Assembly (NCBI GenBank): GCA_910578735.1 | Contig: CAJTSQ010000004.1 | Location: forward strand, 39,036 to 103,035 | From: an uncultured Oscillospiraceae bacterium | GTDB lineage: Bacteria; Bacillota; Clostridia; Oscillospirales; Oscillospiraceae | Direction of reading: 5' to 3' | Length of the DNA: 64,000 bases | Shown here: positions 8,133 through 16,525 of the stretch, in pieces | Layout of the letters: each line of letters opens with the position of its first letter | How positions within the stretch are numbered: position 1 is the first letter of the stretch | The notes under the pieces: generated by a model | What the model saw: the letters and a program-made list of their open reading frames with translations, nothing else | The model's database searches: none | Told to the model about the DNA's origin: nothing | Made by a program: the position numbers and the translations under genes

Positions 8133-9449
8133 TTACTCATAGCGTGAATTGATGTTTGTAGTGATGTCCTTCACGATCTCCGCCTTCTCCGGATCATTCT
8201 TCACCAGATCTTCAATGCGGTTAAGGGCGTTCAGAACAGTGCTGTGGTCCCGGCCGCCAAACTCCTGACCGATCTCCTTTAGAGAAAGGTTGGTCATTCG
8301 GCGGATCTGATACATGGCGATCTGCCGGGCCAGGGAGATGTCCTTGGAGCGGCCCTGCCCCCGGAGGAGTTCAGGCTCCAGATTGTAGAACTTGCACACC
8401 TCGTCAATAATGACGTCTGCAGTGGGCAGAATGTCAGATTTTTCCTTAAAGATATCCTTCACCGCCCGGATAACGGTGTTCTTATCCACCGTGTCCCCGT
8501 TCAGATCCTGGAAGGCCATGATTTTATTCACCGTGCCCTCAATCTGACGCACGTTGGCGGTGATATTCTCGGCGATGAGCTGGATAATGTAGTCGGGCAG
8601 GTCCATCCCCATACGGATGGCCTTGTTCTTGATGATGGCCATGCGCGTCTCGTAGTCAGGGGGGATGATATCGGCCAGCAGGCCCCACTCGAAGCGGGTC
8701 TTCAGCCGGTCTTCCAGGCGGAGCATCTCCTTGGGCGGCCGGTCGGAGGTGAAGACGATCTGCTTTTTCAGCTCATACAGAGTGTTAAAGGTGTGGAACA
8801 TCTCCTCCTGCGTGGAATCCCGGCCAGCGATGAACTGTACATCGTCCATAAGAAATACATCGGCCCTGCGGTATTTGTCCCGGAACTCCTGGGTCCTGCC
8901 CTCCCGGATGGCGGTGACCAGCTCGTTAGTAAACGCGTCCCCCTTGACGTAGATGATTTTAAAATCCGGGTGGTTGGAGTGGATGGTATGTGCGATGGAG
9001 TAGAGCAGATGCGTTTTACCCAGGCCGGAGTTGCCAAAGATGAACAGGGGATTGTAGCTCTCCCCCGGATTGTCCGCCGCTTTGCGGGCGGCGGCGTGGG
9101 CAAATTTGTTGGAGGCCCCCACTACAAAGCGGTCGAAGGTGTATTCCTCTGTGCCGGGAAGGAAGGAGGCGGGCTTGCTCCCCTTCTGCATCCGGTCTAG
9201 TTCTCCCTCTGTGAGAACGGTGACCTGGAAGTCAGCGGAGAACAGCTCATGGAGGGCGTTCTGGATGGGGCTGATATAGCGTGCAGCAATGATGTCCCGC
9301 TTGAAGCGGGTAGGGCTGTAGAGCAAAAAGCGGTCCTCCTCCAGGGAGACGGCCGTGGCGTCGTCAAACCAGGTATTCAGAGTGGTGGCAGTCATCTCAG
9401 CCCCCATCAGGGCTTTTACCTTTTCCCATACTTCTGCGGCTGGGTTCAT
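8133..9449 (-). CDS. dnaA: Chromosomal replication initiator DnaA
   Basis: 438 aa with the four usual domains: N-terminal DnaB-interaction domain (1-80), short linker (80-105), AAA+ ATPase (Walker A GNSGLGKTH at 139-147, Walker B VFLMDDVQF) and a C-terminal DNA-binding domain with the signature GQEFGGRDHSTVLNALNRI. It binds DnaA boxes and melts the origin. The start has AAAGGAGGA upstream. It is transcribed leftward toward oriC, divergent from rpmH, as in Bacillus. Its own promoter carries a DnaA-box match, suggesting autoregulation. Confidence 0.98.
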   Translation of the reverse strand: MNPAAEVWEKVKALMGAEMTATTLNTWFDDATAVSLEEDRFLLYSPTRFKRDIIAARYISPIQNALHELFSADFQVTVLTEGELDRMQKGSKPASFLPGTEEYTFDRFVVGASNKFAHAAARKAADNPGESYNPLFIFGNSGLGKTHLLYSIAHTIHSNHPDFKIIYVKGDAFTNELVTAIREGRTQEFRDKYRRADVFLMDDVQFIAGRDSTQEEMFHTFNTLYELKKQIVFTSDRPPKEMLRLEDRLKTRFEWGLLADIIPPDYETRMAIIKNKAIRMGMDLPDYIIQLIAENITANVRQIEGTVNKIMAFQDLNGDTVDKNTVIRAVKDIFKEKSDILPTADVIIDEVCKFYNLEPELLRGQGRSKDISLARQIAMYQIRRMTNLSLKEIGQEFGGRDHSTVLNALNRIEDLVKNDPEKAEIVKDITTNINSRYE

Positions 9450-9532
9450 AGCGCTCCTCCTTTTATCTGCGGGCGGCGCAAACTTTTAAAGCGCCCTCCC
9501 CGTACCTACAGAGAAGGCGGCTGAACGTGTAA

Positions 9533-9576
9533 TTTTTCACATCTGCCATTATACCAAAAATTCGGATGGACAGCAA
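9533..9576 (-). promoter_or_regulatory. dnaA promoter with DnaA box
   Basis: On the minus strand -35 TTGCTG (9576-9571), 17 bases, then an extended -10 TGGTATAAT with TATAAT at 9553-9548. Just downstream, at the expected transcription start, the plus strand reads TTTTTCACA (9533-9541), a full match to TTWTNCACA. A DnaA box at the start site suggests repression by DnaA. Confidence 0.75.
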
Positions 9577-9859
9577 GGTTTTTCCTTATTTTTATTTTAA
9601 ATGTATGGAAAAGCTTGTATATGTAGAAAACATGAATCACAATATGTAGTTCGGATAAAAAAATTGTAAAAAACCCGGTCCTTGGAGCAAAAAGATGGTT
9701 GACAGAGGCGGCATGAATCCGCTATAATGGTGGACGTATCTTTTGAGGCGAGTGTTTTTGCGCCTGCTTTCTTAAGAGAATAACCGCAGACCGCAGCCTG
9801 TATGGGGCTGTTGTTGGGCCGGGAGAGCCGGCTTGAGATCAAATGAGGAGGTGTCCCCC
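9577..9859 (+). promoter_or_regulatory. rpmH promoter and leader region
   Basis: This gene-free stretch between the divergent dnaA and rpmH holds a strong sigma-A promoter, TTGACA (9699-9704), 18-base spacer, TATAAT (9723-9728), followed by a roughly 120-base leader and a GAGGAGGTG ribosome site before rpmH. The part from 9577 to 9690 is AT-rich; I see no gene in it. Confidence 0.85.
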
Positions 9860-9994
9860 ATGCTTCGTACCTATCAGCCCAAAAAGCGCCAGCGCTCTAA
9901 GGAGCACGGCTTCCGTAAGCGTATGGCAACCCGGAATGGCCGCAAGGTGCTGGCCCGCCGCCGCGCCAAGGGCCGCGCCCGTCTGACCCACTGA
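9860..9994 (+). CDS. rpmH: Ribosomal protein bL34
   Basis: A 44-aa basic protein starting MLRTYQPKKRQRSKEHGF and ending RRRAKGRARLTH, the highly conserved L34 sequence of the large ribosomal subunit. It is preceded by GAGGAGG and a strong promoter. It is the first gene of the rightward rpmH-rnpA-yidD-yidC-jag cluster. Confidence 0.98.
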   Translation: MLRTYQPKKRQRSKEHGFRKRMATRNGRKVLARRRAKGRARLTH

Positions 9995-10144
9995 GAAGGG
10001 AGGGGCGGCCTGTCCGCCCGTTTCAGCCAGTGAGGCAGGGCCGGATCTTTTATGAGACGGATAAGAGGACACAGTTTTAGATAGCGCACAAACCAGGGGC
10101 GTGGGAGAAATTCCCCCGCCCTATCTGTGCATATGGAGGAAAGC

Positions 10145-10498
10145 ATGAAGTATACCCTGTCCTTAAAACAAAATCATGAGTTCCGCCGGCTGTATAACAA
10201 GGGAAAAAGCGCTGTGTCCCCCTATTTTGTCATCTACTGCAGAAAGACCGGCCGGCCGGTAAACCGGCTGGGGATAACCACCAGCGTCAAGCTGGGCAAC
10301 GCTGTGAAGCGCAACCGGGCCCGCCGCCGCATCCGGGAGCTGTACCGCACCCATGAGGGCGGGATGCTTCTCGGTTATGATATCGTAATCGTCGCCCGGA
10401 CCCGGGTGATTTACGGGCGGTATGGGGAGCTGGAGCGCAGCTTTGGCCAGCTGACAAAAAAATTGGGCCTTCTTTCCGCAAAGGGGGACAGGCCCTGA
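10145..10498 (+). CDS. rnpA: Ribonuclease P protein component
   Basis: 117-aa basic protein that assists the RNase P RNA in 5-prime tRNA maturation. It starts MKYTLSLKQNHEFRRLYNKG and contains the RNR signature KRNRARRRIRELYR. The frame opens further upstream at 10127, but GGAGGAAAGC before the ATG at 10145 fixes the start. The gap from rpmH (about 150 bases) holds no other gene. The stop overlaps the yidD start by one base (TGATG). Confidence 0.96.
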   Translation: MKYTLSLKQNHEFRRLYNKGKSAVSPYFVIYCRKTGRPVNRLGITTSVKLGNAVKRNRARRRIRELYRTHEGGMLLGYDIVIVARTRVIYGRYGELERSFGQLTKKLGLLSAKGDRP

Positions 10499-10716
10499 TG
10501 AAAACTCTGCTGTTGTCTCTGATCCGGTTTTATCGGCAAAATATCTCACCCCTGCGCCCCCCCTGCTGCCGCTTTATCCCCACCTGTTCGGAGTACGCCC
10601 TGGAGGCGGTGGAGAAGTACGGCGCTGTCAAGGGGGGATGGCTGGCCCTGCGCAGGCTTGCGAGGTGCCACCCCTTCCACCGGCAGAAGTCCGTTGAATA
10701 TGACCCCGTTCCCTAG
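10498..10716 (+). CDS. yidD: Membrane protein insertion efficiency factor YidD
   Basis: 72-aa protein with the YidD hallmark FYRQNISPLRPPCCRFIPTC and the following YALEAVEKYGAVKGGWLA. It assists YidC-dependent insertion at the inner face of the membrane through an amphipathic N-terminal helix. One-base overlap with rnpA, 37 bases before yidC. Confidence 0.95.
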   Translation: MKTLLLSLIRFYRQNISPLRPPCCRFIPTCSEYALEAVEKYGAVKGGWLALRRLARCHPFHRQKSVEYDPVP

Positions 10717-10753
10717 GGGCTCTGCCACAACTTGATATGCGGAGGTAACTTTT

Positions 10754-12022
10754 GTGGGTATTATTTTACAACCCTTTGCCTGGCTGCTGCTGTTTTTCTA
10801 TAATCTGTTCAGCAGCTACGGCATAGCCCTGATTCTCTTTGCCATTGTCATTAAACTGGTGCTCTTCCCCGTCACGCTGAAGAGTAAAAAGAGCATGATT
10901 CAGACTACCATGCTCTCGGGAAAGATGCAGCAGCTGCAAAAGCAGTACGGCAAGGACAGGGAGCGCTACAATCTGGAGCTCCAGAAGCTCTATGAGAAGG
11001 AGAAGGTCAACCCCATGGGGGGCTGCGTCTGGTCCCTCATCCCCATGATTATCCTGATCCTTCTGTACAGCATCATCCGTTACCCTCTGACCTATTTTAT
11101 GGGGATGTCCGACGATCAGATTCAGACACTGGCCACCCAGCTCAACTGGTCTGATGTGGCCATCGCAAACGGTTGGGTGACGGCCGCTGTGATGGAAAAG
11201 GCGGAGGGCCTGTTCCAAAACGGTGCCTATAATCAGCTGTATCTGCTCTCCCTGGTCACCAAGGAAAATCTGGCTTCCCTCCAGTCGGCTGTGGGCGCGG
11301 ACGGCCTGTTTGTCATGAACTTCAAGTTCATTGGTATTGACCTGTCCAGAATCCCCAACTGGAGATTCTGGGCCGGCGGGATTACCCCGGGCTCCATCGG
11401 TCTGTTTATTCTGCCAATCGTCTCGGTGTGCGTGTCCTTCCTGTCTATGAAGGTGTCTATGGCCACCAACCAGATGAACAATCAGACGGAAAACAAGCAG
11501 ATGGACCAGACCAACAAGATGATGATGTGGATGATGCCACTGATGTCCCTGTGGATTGGCTTTACCGTTCCCGCCGGACTGTCCATCTACTGGATTGCCC
11601 AGTATTTTACGCAGATGATTCAGGAGGTCATCTGCGGCCGTATGTTGAAAAAGGACTACGAGGCCGCCCGCCAGGCCGCCGCCAAGCGGGAGGCTGAGGA
11701 GAAGGAGGAGGAGAAGCGCCGCAAGGAGGAGGCCCGCCTGGAGCGCCAGCGCCGCCTTGAGGAGGAGAAGAAGAACCGGGGCAAGAAAAAGACCTCCCTC
11801 AAGAAAGACGCGGAGCCGGACCAGGAGGGCGTCAACCGGGAGGACAGCCGTGAGGGCATCCGGGCCTATGCCCGGGGCCGGTCCTATATCCCCGGCCGCT
11901 ATGGCGAGGTGACCCCCTATACCGACCCGAATCAGCTTTTCCGGGCCATCACCGCCGCCGAAGCGGCCAAAAAGGGAAAAAAGAAGTCCAAACCGGCCAA
12001 GGACAATAAGAAGGAGGGCTAA
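10754..12022 (+). CDS. yidC: Membrane protein insertase YidC/OxaI
   Basis: 422-aa insertase. The OxaA domain has membrane segments near residues 5-40 (WLLLFFYNLFSSYGIALILF), 95-115, 200-230 and 255-290, and a cytoplasmic loop KSMIQTTMLSGKMQQLQKQYGK. The C-terminal 125 residues are highly charged, coiled-coil-like (runs of Glu/Lys/Arg), an extension beyond the compact Gram-positive form that could contact ribosomes. The start is GTG with GGAGGTAAC upstream. No lipobox is visible, unlike Bacillus SpoIIIJ. Confidence 0.95.
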   Translation: MGIILQPFAWLLLFFYNLFSSYGIALILFAIVIKLVLFPVTLKSKKSMIQTTMLSGKMQQLQKQYGKDRERYNLELQKLYEKEKVNPMGGCVWSLIPMIILILLYSIIRYPLTYFMGMSDDQIQTLATQLNWSDVAIANGWVTAAVMEKAEGLFQNGAYNQLYLLSLVTKENLASLQSAVGADGLFVMNFKFIGIDLSRIPNWRFWAGGITPGSIGLFILPIVSVCVSFLSMKVSMATNQMNNQTENKQMDQTNKMMMWMMPLMSLWIGFTVPAGLSIYWIAQYFTQMIQEVICGRMLKKDYEAARQAAAKREAEEKEEEKRRKEEARLERQRRLEEEKKNRGKKKTSLKKDAEPDQEGVNREDSREGIRAYARGRSYIPGRYGEVTPYTDPNQLFRAITAAEAAKKGKKKSKPAKDNKKEG

Positions 12023-12025
12023 GGG

Positions 12026-13024
12026 ATGTTAAAGTGGATCGAGACCACCGGGCGCTCTGAGGAGGACGCCATTGCCGCCGCCCTGTTCCAGCTGGGACTG
12101 GAGCGCGACGATGTGTCGGTGGAAGTCATTGAGCGGGCCAAGTCCGGATTTCTGGGCTTTGGCAGCAACCCGGCCAAGGTTCGGGTGAGTTATAACGAAG
12201 TGGACGGCGTGGCCCGCCCCATTCACGACGAGCCTCTCCTTCCGGAGCCAAAACCCGCGTCCAAGGCGGCTGCCCCCGCCCCTGTGAGGGAGGAGACCGT
12301 CCTTCCCGCGTCAAAGCCGGTAAAGCAGCAGGTTTCTAAGCCGGCCGAGAAGGTGGAGGAGGTCCCCGCCGCCCCCGTTGCGGAGGAGACCATCCTCTCC
12401 GCCAAGCCAGGCATGGCCCCCCCCAGAGCCCGCCAGTCCCGGCCTGAACGCCGGGAGCGCCCCCGCCGCCAGGAAAACCGCTTGCAGGAGGGGGATGAGG
12501 TGCTTATCGGCAGTGCCCCCGCTCCTCGGGAGCCCGTCACCATAAATCCCGTCAGTCCGGAGGATGAGCGCGCCAATCAGATCAGGACTTTTCTTATCGG
12601 GCTGATGGAACATCTCAAGGTGGAGGCCGCTCCGGATATCTTTGTCACCGGCGAGGGCAACTATAAGGTCATCCTTCAGGGCCAGGATCTGGGGGCCATT
12701 ATCGGCCGCCGGGGGGAGACCTTAGACGCTATCCAGCAGCTCACCAGCTACACCGTCAACCGGGGCCAGTCCAAGCGGGTGCGTATCCATGTGGACGCCG
12801 AGGGCTACCGGGCCAAGCGGGAGGAGTCCCTCCAGCGGCTGGCCGTGAAGGTGGCGGGCAAGGTCGTCAAGTATCGCAAGAACATGACCCTGGAGCCCAT
12901 GAACGCCTACGAGCGCCACGTGATCCACACCGCCCTTCAGGACTACAAGGGCGTTTCGACCTACTCCACCGGCGTGGAGCCCAACCGCCGTACCGTGGTG
13001 GCCTACGCCCCCCATCAGAGATAA
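12026..13024 (+). CDS. jag: RNA-binding protein Jag/KhpB
   Basis: 332-aa protein with the Jag N-terminal domain (LKWIETTGRSEEDAIAAAL, VIERAKSGFLGFGSNPAKV; residues 1-55), a Pro/Ala/Lys-rich linker (about 70-175), a KH domain with the GRRG loop near residue 225 (AIIGRRGETLDAIQQLTSY) and a C-terminal R3H domain ending near the stop. KhpB with KhpA is a global RNA-binding regulator of cell elongation in Firmicutes. It starts 3 bases after yidC and ends at a strong terminator. Confidence 0.95.
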   Translation: MLKWIETTGRSEEDAIAAALFQLGLERDDVSVEVIERAKSGFLGFGSNPAKVRVSYNEVDGVARPIHDEPLLPEPKPASKAAAPAPVREETVLPASKPVKQQVSKPAEKVEEVPAAPVAEETILSAKPGMAPPRARQSRPERRERPRRQENRLQEGDEVLIGSAPAPREPVTINPVSPEDERANQIRTFLIGLMEHLKVEAAPDIFVTGEGNYKVILQGQDLGAIIGRRGETLDAIQQLTSYTVNRGQSKRVRIHVDAEGYRAKREESLQRLAVKVAGKVVKYRKNMTLEPMNAYERHVIHTALQDYKGVSTYSTGVEPNRRTVVAYAPHQR

Positions 13025-13030
13025 TTGACA

Positions 13031-13062
13031 AAGGCGGAAGGGGAGACCCTTCCGCCTTTTTT
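13031..13062 (+). terminator. Intrinsic terminator after jag
   Basis: Stem AAGGCGGAAGGG / CCCTTCCGCCTT with a short loop, followed by a T-run. It closes the rpmH-jag unit. Confidence 0.9.
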
Positions 13063-13074
13063 GGAGGGAATCCT

Positions 13075-14400
13075 ATGCCTACACCTCTTTACGACGCCCT
13101 GCGGAAATACGCGGACCGGGAGCCTGTCCGCTATCACATGCCGGGACACAAAGGCCAGCCCTTTCCTCCTGCGGACCTGAAGTGGCTGGCCCCCATCGAC
13201 GTGACCGAGCTGCCCGAGACGGGCAACCTCTACGAGGCCGGGGAGCCTTTTGACTCTGCCCAGGCCCTGTGGGCGGAGATCTTCGGCTTTGACCAGTGCC
13301 AGTTTCTCACCGGAGGGTCCACTATGGGGGTACACACTGGCCTGGCTCTGTGCGCCCGACCGGGGGAGAGGGTACTCATGGACCGGTGCTGCCACCGCTC
13401 GGCCTTTAACGCCCTGGCCCTTCTGGATTTGGAGCCCGTCTGGCTGGATCGGATTTGGCTGAGATCCGAGAATCTTCCCGGCCCCGTCTCTCCGGGGGCG
13501 GTGGAGCAGGCCCTGGAGGAGTGCCCGGATATTAAGACAGTGTGTATTACTTCGCCAACTTATGCCGGAGTGTTGTCAAATGTTGGGGCCATCTCTCAAA
13601 TTGTCCACGCCCATAGTGGGAGGCTCTTTGTAGACGGGGCTCACGGGGCCCACCTGCCCTTTTTGGGACTGGCCCCCTTCTGGGGGGCGGATGTGGTATC
13701 CGTCTCCGCTCACAAGACCCTCCCCGCCATGGGACAGTCCGCCCTGCTCTTTGCCAGCGGATTCGACTCCGATCTGGTGCGGCGGACCGCCTCTGTCTTC
13801 GGCACCTCCAGCCCCTCCTACCCTATGCTGGCTTCTCTGGACGTAGTCCGGGACTGGATGGTGAATTGGGGGACGGAGAAATACCGGCAAGTCGCCGTCC
13901 GTGTGGCCGAGCTGCGGCAGGCCTTTCCCAGCCTGACCGACCGCCCCTACTCCGGCTTCTCCCTGGACCCCACCCGGTTTGTGCTGAAGGTGAAGGACGG
14001 CCCCGCCTTTGTTCGGACCCTAAGAGAGCGGGGGTATGTGCCGGAGATGGAGGACGGAGGCCATGTGGTCTTTATCTGCACCTGTCAGGATACGGGAAAG
14101 GCGATCCCCTATCTGGCCGCCCGGCTGGAGGAACTGCAAGACATGATGGGAGACTGCCCACCTATCTCTGCCCCGCCCCTTCCGGAGCAGGTGCTCTTCC
14201 CACGGCAGGCCCTTTTCGCCCCCAGCCGGGTGAGGCCTTTGGAGGACTGCGAGGGGGAGGTTGCCGCCTGTCAGATTGCCCCATACCCTCCCGGCGTGCC
14301 GGTAGTGGCTCCAGGAGAGCGAATTTCAAAAAAAGAGCTGGCCTATTTGAAGAAAATAGGGTATAATATGCTGTCAGAAGTTCGGACGCTTATATTGTAG
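13075..14400 (+). CDS. yaaO: Orn/Lys/Arg decarboxylase family PLP enzyme (YaaO-like)
   Basis: 441-aa fold-type I PLP enzyme. The N-terminus RYHMPGHKGQPF is characteristic; FVDGAHGAHLPF carries the PLP aspartate (D188), and SVSAHKTLPAMGQSA carries the PLP lysine (K214). Family members decarboxylate basic amino acids, but YaaO-type proteins are not firmly characterised, so the substrate is open. Order yaaO-holB-ricT resembles Bacillus yaaO-tmk-yaaQ-yaaR-holB-yaaT, with tmk, yaaQ and yaaR absent. The last codons and the TAG stop run into a GTAGGGGCGG palindromic repeat, so its C-terminal residues may be shaped by repeat insertion. Confidence 0.88.
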   Translation: MPTPLYDALRKYADREPVRYHMPGHKGQPFPPADLKWLAPIDVTELPETGNLYEAGEPFDSAQALWAEIFGFDQCQFLTGGSTMGVHTGLALCARPGERVLMDRCCHRSAFNALALLDLEPVWLDRIWLRSENLPGPVSPGAVEQALEECPDIKTVCITSPTYAGVLSNVGAISQIVHAHSGRLFVDGAHGAHLPFLGLAPFWGADVVSVSAHKTLPAMGQSALLFASGFDSDLVRRTASVFGTSSPSYPMLASLDVVRDWMVNWGTEKYRQVAVRVAELRQAFPSLTDRPYSGFSLDPTRFVLKVKDGPAFVRTLRERGYVPEMEDGGHVVFICTCQDTGKAIPYLAARLEELQDMMGDCPPISAPPLPEQVLFPRQALFAPSRVRPLEDCEGEVAACQIAPYPPGVPVVAPGERISKKELAYLKKIGYNMLSEVRTLIL

Positions 14401-14425
14401 GGGCGGCCACAGGCCGCCTCTACAG
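14397..14425. repeat. Palindromic repeat, GTAGGGGCGG subtype
   Basis: GTAGGGGCGGCCACAGGCCG continuing CCTCTAC: an imperfect palindrome related in end sequence to the GTAGGGACGC elements. A second copy of the core is at 21249-21270 (reverse orientation). The yaaO stop codon is the TAG of its left end. It may also act as a weak transcription barrier before holB. Confidence 0.75.
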
Positions 14426-14442
14426 GAGTCAGAGGAGAGCCT

Positions 14443-15264
14443 ATGAAACTATCTGCCTTGGACGGAAACGAACGGATTAAGGATCAGCTATCCCGCCAGG
14501 AACGGGAGCGGGGGTTGTCCCACGCCTATATCATCTCCGGTCCCCACGGCTCCGGGCGGCACAACTTGGCCCGGCAGCTGACGGCGGCCATGCTGTGTAC
14601 CTCCCGAGAGGAGAAGCCCTGTGGACACTGCGGGCCCTGCCTGAAGGTGAACAAGGGTATCCACCCCGATGTGGCAGTGGTGGCCGGACCGGGGGAGGGC
14701 AAGCCCATTACGGTGGATCAGGTGCGGCAGCTCCGCGCCGATGCCTACATCCGCCCCAACGAGGGGGAGCGGAAGGTCTACCTTCTGGAGGAGGCGGATC
14801 AGATGAACCCCTCTGCCCAGAACGCCATGCTCAAGCTGCTGGAGGAAGGCCCGCCTTACGCGGTGTTTCTCTTGTTGGCTGGCAATCCCGGGGGACTGCT
14901 CCAGACGGTGCGCTCCCGGTGTGAGGCGCTGGCACTGACTCCGGCGGCGCCGGACCGGGACGTCGGTATTGCCCCGGAACAGCTGGCGCTGGTAAAAGAG
15001 CTGGCCAGCGCTTTGGAGCGGGCGGGGGAGCTGGAGCTGCTGGAAACGGCTATGGCCCTGGACGGCAAGCGGGGGGAGGAGCTGTCTGCGTTCCTCTCCG
15101 CTCTGGAGAGTGAACTGGGAGACCAGGCCGTCAGGGGCGGAAACCGGCGCAGACTGCTGCGGGCAGTGGAGCTGGTCCGGGAGCTGAAGACTGCAGCCCG
15201 GTTGAATGTAAGCGGCGGGCCGCTGACCGGCTGGCTGTGCGCCCAGATGTTTGACGCTCTGTAA
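14443..15264 (+). CDS. holB: DNA polymerase III delta-prime subunit
   Basis: 273-aa clamp-loader subunit. AAA+ features: GPHGSGRHNLA at 33-43 in the Walker A position, where the P-loop lysine is replaced by arginine, as expected for a subunit that need not hydrolyse ATP; zinc cysteines C52, C60, C63 and C66 (PCGHCGPC); sensor region RKVYLLEEADQMNPSAQNAM. It is short for the family (usually 300-330), with a reduced C-terminal collar domain. It lies just upstream of ricT as in Bacillus. Confidence 0.92.
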   Translation: MKLSALDGNERIKDQLSRQERERGLSHAYIISGPHGSGRHNLARQLTAAMLCTSREEKPCGHCGPCLKVNKGIHPDVAVVAGPGEGKPITVDQVRQLRADAYIRPNEGERKVYLLEEADQMNPSAQNAMLKLLEEGPPYAVFLLLAGNPGGLLQTVRSRCEALALTPAAPDRDVGIAPEQLALVKELASALERAGELELLETAMALDGKRGEELSAFLSALESELGDQAVRGGNRRRLLRAVELVRELKTAARLNVSGGPLTGWLCAQMFDAL

Positions 15265-15298
15265 ATACAGGATTTAATCGGACGAGGAGAAAATACTG

Positions 15299-16459
15299 AT
15301 GGTAGAGATTATTAGCATCCGCTTTAAAAACGGCGGAAAGGAGTACTACTTCAACCCCAATGGGATTCAGTTTCAGATTGGGGACGGTGTTATTGTAGAG
15401 ACAGCAAAGGGGGTGGAGTACGCCCACTGTGTCCGGGAAAACACCATGATTGACGAGATCGAGCTCACCGCTCCCCTGCGGCCTGTGGTGCGGCTGGCCA
15501 CGCCGGAGGACGTCAGAACGGTGGAGCAGAATCGGGAGCGGGAGAAACGAGCCATGTCCACCTGCCAGCAGAAAATTGCCGAACACGGCCTGGATATGAA
15601 GCTGGTCAGCGCTGAGTACAGTTTTGACGGCAGTAAGGTGTTGTTTTTCTTTACCTCGGAGGGCCGGGTGGATTTCCGGGCCCTGGTGAAGGACCTGGCC
15701 AGTACCCTCCATGCCCGGATTGAGCTGCGGCAGATTGGCGTCCGGGACGAGGCCAAGCTGCTGGGGGGCCTGGGCATCTGCGGCAAGCCTTTCTGCTGCG
15801 CCCAGTTCCTGGAGGACTTTCAGCCGGTGTCCATTAAGATGGCCAAGACCCAAAACCTGTCCCTCAATCCTACAAAAATTTCCGGCACCTGCGGGCGGCT
15901 GATGTGCTGCCTGAAGTATGAGCAGGAGGCCTACGAGGATTTGGTGAAGCATGCTCCCAAGCAGGAGTCTTTTGTAGAGACCCCGGACGGGGCGGGCACG
16001 GTATCCGGTGTCAATCTGCTCCGGCAGACCGTTCAGGTCCGGCTGGAGTCCGACCCGGAGAGTCCTAAGACCTATCACAACTGTGAGCTGTGCGTCATTC
16101 GCAGCGGAAAAGGAAAGCGGCCTGAGGGCTATGTGGAGCCCCCCTTGGAGGAGCTGGCCAAGCTCCGCCGCCAGGAGGATGGACCCGCCCAGGTGACCGA
16201 GGAGGATTCGCTGGCCGCGGCCATTGAGGCGGCTTTCCCCAGCCGGGAGCACGGCGGGGAGGAGCAGGAGGAACGCAGGCCCAGCCGGCGAAACCGCCGT
16301 CACCGTTCCGGCAGGGGGGAAGGTGAGACCGGCGAGCGCCGCCCCAAGGAGCAGGCTCCGGAGCAGCAGTACAAGGAGGGGGGCGGCGACCACCGCCCGG
16401 TCAACCGCCGCCGCCGCCGTCACCCCAAAAGCGGGGGAAAGCCTCCCAAGGCGGAATGA
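15299..16459 (+). CDS. ricT: PSP1-domain protein RicT/YaaT
   Basis: 386 aa. Residues 1-270 are the PSP1/RicT core with a cysteine set (C161, C166, C167, C198, C203, C204 in GICGKPFCC and TCGRLMCCLKY) that in Bacillus RicT helps bind the Fe-S clusters of the RicAFT complex, an RNase Y specificity factor that affects sporulation, biofilm and competence. The C-terminal 110 residues are a low-complexity Arg/Glu/Pro tail not seen in the compact Bacillus protein, probably disordered and RNA-binding. A GAGGAG site precedes the ATG. It follows holB by 34 bases. Confidence 0.93.
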   Translation: MVEIISIRFKNGGKEYYFNPNGIQFQIGDGVIVETAKGVEYAHCVRENTMIDEIELTAPLRPVVRLATPEDVRTVEQNREREKRAMSTCQQKIAEHGLDMKLVSAEYSFDGSKVLFFFTSEGRVDFRALVKDLASTLHARIELRQIGVRDEAKLLGGLGICGKPFCCAQFLEDFQPVSIKMAKTQNLSLNPTKISGTCGRLMCCLKYEQEAYEDLVKHAPKQESFVETPDGAGTVSGVNLLRQTVQVRLESDPESPKTYHNCELCVIRSGKGKRPEGYVEPPLEELAKLRRQEDGPAQVTEEDSLAAAIEAAFPSREHGGEEQEERRPSRRNRRHRSGRGEGETGERRPKEQAPEQQYKEGGGDHRPVNRRRRRHPKSGGKPPKAE

Positions 16460-16467
16460 GGATGAAG

Positions 16468-16502
16468 CAGGGCCCGGACGTATGAGCTGCGCCCGGGCCC
16501 TG
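16468..16502 (+). terminator. GC-rich hairpin after ricT
   Basis: Stem CAGGGCCCGG / CCGGGCCCTG with a 15-base loop. No T-run follows, so it may be an mRNA stabiliser or weak terminator rather than a classical terminator. Confidence 0.5.
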
Positions 16503-16525
16503 AGGTTACAGAAAGAAGTGAGCGG

